This document shows positions 61,658 to 64,000 of a stretch of DNA of 64,000 nucleotides, one piece after another (within the stretch, counting starts at the first letter, position 1; each line of letters opens with the position of its first letter). Position numbers and translations under genes: made by a program. Location of the stretch: NCBI RefSeq assembly GCF_003797145.1, contig NZ_RKMG01000008.1, forward strand, positions 1 through 64,000, read 5' to 3'. Source of the stretch: Aerococcus agrisoli. Lineage in GTDB: Bacteria > Bacillota > Bacilli > Lactobacillales > Aerococcaceae. Under the pieces are notes generated by a model. That model was given only the letters and a program-made list of their open reading frames with translations. It had not been told where the DNA came from and searched no databases.

Positions 61658-63898
61658 ATGCTATGTCAAAACTGCGGCGAACGCGAAGCTGTCATTCATT
61701 TGTACGCAAATGTGAATGGTAAACGCCAAGCTGTCAATATATGTCAAAACTGTTACGCAGAATTAGCACAAGGTAATGGTGAGAAAAATATGGATTATAA
61801 CAACAGTAACAACGATCCATTTGGCGGTTCAGCTTTTAGCGACCTAATCCGTCAAATGCAACAACAACAAATGAATAATTTTAACCAACAAGCTGGCCCA
61901 CGTGCCCAAGCTGGTAATGGTGGTAATAATAACGATAACACCATTCTAGGTAACTATGGTACCAATTTAACTGACCAAGCACGTGAAGGTTTAATCGACC
62001 CTATTATCGGTCGTGACGACGAAATTAAACGTGTCATTGAAATTTTGAATCGTCGTACAAAAAACAATCCTGTATTAATTGGTGAACCAGGTGTTGGTAA
62101 AACAGCCGTAGTAGAAGGTCTCGCACAAAAGATTGTTGAAAAATCTGTGCCTGAAAAATTACGCAATAAAGAAGTCATCCAATTAGATGTTGCTTCCTTG
62201 GTTCAAGGTACTGGTATTCGTGGTCAGTTCGAAGAAAAAATGCAACAATTGATGAAAGAAGTTCGCGAGAACAAGAATATCATTTTGTTTATCGACGAAA
62301 TTCATGAAATCGTTGGGGCCGGTTCAACTGAAGGCGGCTCTCTAGACGCTGGTAACATTTTAAAACCAGCCCTAGCCCGAGGCGAATTACAATTAGTTGG
62401 GGCAACCACCCTAAACGAATTCCGTAAAATCGAAAAAGACGGTGCCTTAGCTCGTCGTATGCAACAAGTCATGGTCGCTGAACCATCAGTTGAAGAAACC
62501 TTAGCAATTATTAAAGGGATTCAAGAAAAATACGAAAACTTCCATAACGTAAAATATACAGACGAAGCAATCGAAGCTACAGTTAAGCTTTCAGACCGTT
62601 ATATCACCGACCGCCAATTACCTGATAAGGCAATTGACTTGCTCGATGAATCAGGTTCTAAGAAGAACTTGACGATTCCATTCTTAGACAAGGAATCTTT
62701 AAAAGGTCAAATTGATGAATTAACCAAACTAAAAGAAATGGCAACGGAAGCTGAAGATTATGAAAAAGCAGCCTACTACCGTGACCAATTAAATAAATAT
62801 CAAGAAATGTATGACAGCGAAGAAACAGTTGTTGAAAAGACACCTTCAGTTACACTAGCTGATATCCAACAAATCATTGAAACCAAAACAGGTATTCCAG
62901 TTTCTGACCTACAAGAATCAGAACAAAATCAATTGATTAATCTTGATGACAACTTGAAAGCACATGTTATTGGTCAAGATGAAGCCGTGGAACAAATCGC
63001 CAAAGCCATCCGCCGTAACCGTGTTGGTTTAGGCCGTCAAGATCGCCCTATTGGTTCATTCATGTTTGTTGGTCCTACAGGGGTTGGTAAAACAGAATTG
63101 GCTCGTCAATTAGCCATCCAATTATTCGGTCGCAAGGATGCCCTAGTACGCTTCGACATGTCTGAGTACATGGAAAAACATGCCGTGTCTAAATTAATCG
63201 GTTCACCTCCAGGATACGTTGGTTACGATGAAGCTGGTCAATTAACAGAACAAGTTCGTCGTCAACCATATTCAATCATCTTGCTAGATGAAGTTGAAAA
63301 AGCACATCCAGACGTATTAAATATCTTCCTACAAATTATGGAAGATGGTCGTTTAACAGATGCGCAAGGACGTACTGTTTCATTTAAAGATACATTGATT
63401 ATCATGACTTCAAACGCTGGTACAGATGGTGTTGAAGCAAGCGTTGGTTTCGGTGCAAGTACACAAGGTAAGAAACAAAATATCCTAAACAAGATTGGTG
63501 ATTTCTTCAAACCTGAATTCTTAAACCGTTTCGATGCCATTATCGAATTCCAGCCATTAACTAAGAAAGAATTAATCGTGATTGTTGACCTAATGTTGGA
63601 CAACATGAACGCATTATTGGAAACGCAAGAAATCCATGTCATTGTTGATGACAAAGTGAAAGAACGATTGGTTGAGTTAGGCTACGATCCTAAACTTGGT
63701 GCGCGCCCATTAAGACGAGTCATCCAAGCCCAAATCGAAGACCAAGTAGCTGATACCTTCTTAAAAAATCGTGATATCCATGACATTTACTTCACCGTAA
63801 ACAGTGAAGACGAAATTGTCGTAGACCCATTAGCTTTGGTTGAAGACAACAATGATAACAAAGAAGACAGCGAGCCTGCTGACAATACAGAAGCATAG
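61658..63898 (+). CDS. clpE: ATP-dependent Clp protease ATPase ClpE
   Basis: 746 aa AAA+ unfoldase that feeds ClpP. N-terminal zinc finger with Cys3, Cys6, Cys29 and Cys32 marks ClpE; a Gln/Asn-rich linker follows, then ATPase 1 ([11 protein letters not shown]), a UVR-like coiled segment ([14 protein letters not shown]) and ATPase 2 ([10 protein letters not shown]), ending in the D2-small domain. AAAGGAG before ATG. Expected to be heat-induced through the CtsR-like operator upstream. No terminator is visible before the window end. Confidence 0.97.
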   Translation: MLCQNCGEREAVIHLYANVNGKRQAVNICQNCYAELAQGNGEKNMDYNNSNNDPFGGSAFSDLIRQMQQQQMNNFNQQAGPRAQAGNGGNNNDNTILGNYGTNLTDQAREGLIDPIIGRDDEIKRVIEILNRRTKNNPVLIGEPGVGKTAVVEGLAQKIVEKSVPEKLRNKEVIQLDVASLVQGTGIRGQFEEKMQQLMKEVRENKNIILFIDEIHEIVGAGSTEGGSLDAGNILKPALARGELQLVGATTLNEFRKIEKDGALARRMQQVMVAEPSVEETLAIIKGIQEKYENFHNVKYTDEAIEATVKLSDRYITDRQLPDKAIDLLDESGSKKNLTIPFLDKESLKGQIDELTKLKEMATEAEDYEKAAYYRDQLNKYQEMYDSEETVVEKTPSVTLADIQQIIETKTGIPVSDLQESEQNQLINLDDNLKAHVIGQDEAVEQIAKAIRRNRVGLGRQDRPIGSFMFVGPTGVGKTELARQLAIQLFGRKDALVRFDMSEYMEKHAVSKLIGSPPGYVGYDEAGQLTEQVRRQPYSIILLDEVEKAHPDVLNIFLQIMEDGRLTDAQGRTVSFKDTLIIMTSNAGTDGVEASVGFGASTQGKKQNILNKIGDFFKPEFLNRFDAIIEFQPLTKKELIVIVDLMLDNMNALLETQEIHVIVDDKVKERLVELGYDPKLGARPLRRVIQAQIEDQVADTFLKNRDIHDIYFTVNSEDEIVVDPLALVEDNNDNKEDSEPADNTEA

Positions 63899-63910
63899 TG
63901 ATTTAAACAG

Positions 63911-64000
63911 TGAAGTGGCTGGGACAAAAATACGGAACCATTAGCGAAGAAGACATGTCCCGTACTTGCTCAGAAAACTGCGATTCTCGAATGAAACTGT
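63911..64000 (+). repeat. Probable start of a further dispersed repeat (R8), cut by the window end
   Basis: Starts AGTGGCTGGGACAAAAATAC, like the opening of R7 and R3 (GAGGCTGG..ACAAAA). Too little is present for a firm assignment. Confidence 0.4.

Overview
The window reads as the chromosome of a low-GC Gram-positive coccus of the order Lactobacillales. The evidence is a complete division and cell-wall (dcw) cluster in the order mraZ to ileS, a CovRS/ArlRS-type two-component system, HPr/enzyme I of the PTS, ClpE with a CtsR-like operator, a DUF3397 gene next to mraZ, and a MurE whose substrate motif looks like the lysine-adding type. An Aerococcus-like organism would fit, but no marker here proves the genus. 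No rRNA, tRNA, transposase, prophage or CRISPR array was seen.

Layout. 1-3.7 kb: sensor kinase, response regulator and 6-phosphogluconate dehydrogenase, all on the minus strand. 4.3-6.4 kb: a DUF4044 micro-protein and an RpiR-type regulator on plus. 6.4-10.7 kb: an ECF-type transporter (S, double ATPase, T) with a PHP-domain hydrolase. 11-16.7 kb: thiol peroxidase, ThiI/NifS (tRNA thiolation) and EzrA. 17-19.7 kb: ribosomal protein S4 with a structured leader, MtnN, an unknown membrane protein and a Nudix hydrolase. 20-22.9 kb (plus): XpaC/TelA pair, a GlsB-like protein and an HdeD-like protein. 24-43.5 kb (minus): CspA, IleS (T-box), DivIVA, YlmH, YlmG, SepF, YlmE, FtsZ, FtsA, DivIB, MurG, MurD, MraY, PBP, FtsL, RsmH and MraZ. 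44-52 kb (minus): DUF3397, L32/YceD, then the ribosome and NAD cluster YqeG-YqeH-YhbY-NadD-YqeK-RsfS-YqeM-TmcAL. 52-57.6 kb: Hom/ThrB, MurE, DUF1797 and a glycolipid glycosyltransferase. 58-61.4 kb: a zinc-type alcohol dehydrogenase with a candidate cre site, and PtsHI. 61.6-63.9 kb (plus): ClpE.

The genes are mostly housekeeping. The unusual content lies between them. Long intergenic islands carry a dispersed inverted-repeat family (eight full or partial copies) and, at three places, a separate module of 115-117 bases. The three module copies differ strongly in sequence but keep four helices through compensating changes, and they share short unpaired motifs (AGGATGTGA at the 5' end, GARCTCWACTT at the 3' end). 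Two copies sit inside the dispersed repeat and one stands just beside it, so the module behaves as a separate unit. This is the best candidate here for an undescribed structured RNA or a structured small mobile element. A 40/41-base tandem array and mosaic AT-rich islands are further unexplained intergenic features.

Start sites were chosen by ribosome binding site. In several genes (gnd, ezrA, rpsD, ylmG, murE, yqeG, yqeK, hom) the longest reading frame begins too far upstream and the start was moved.
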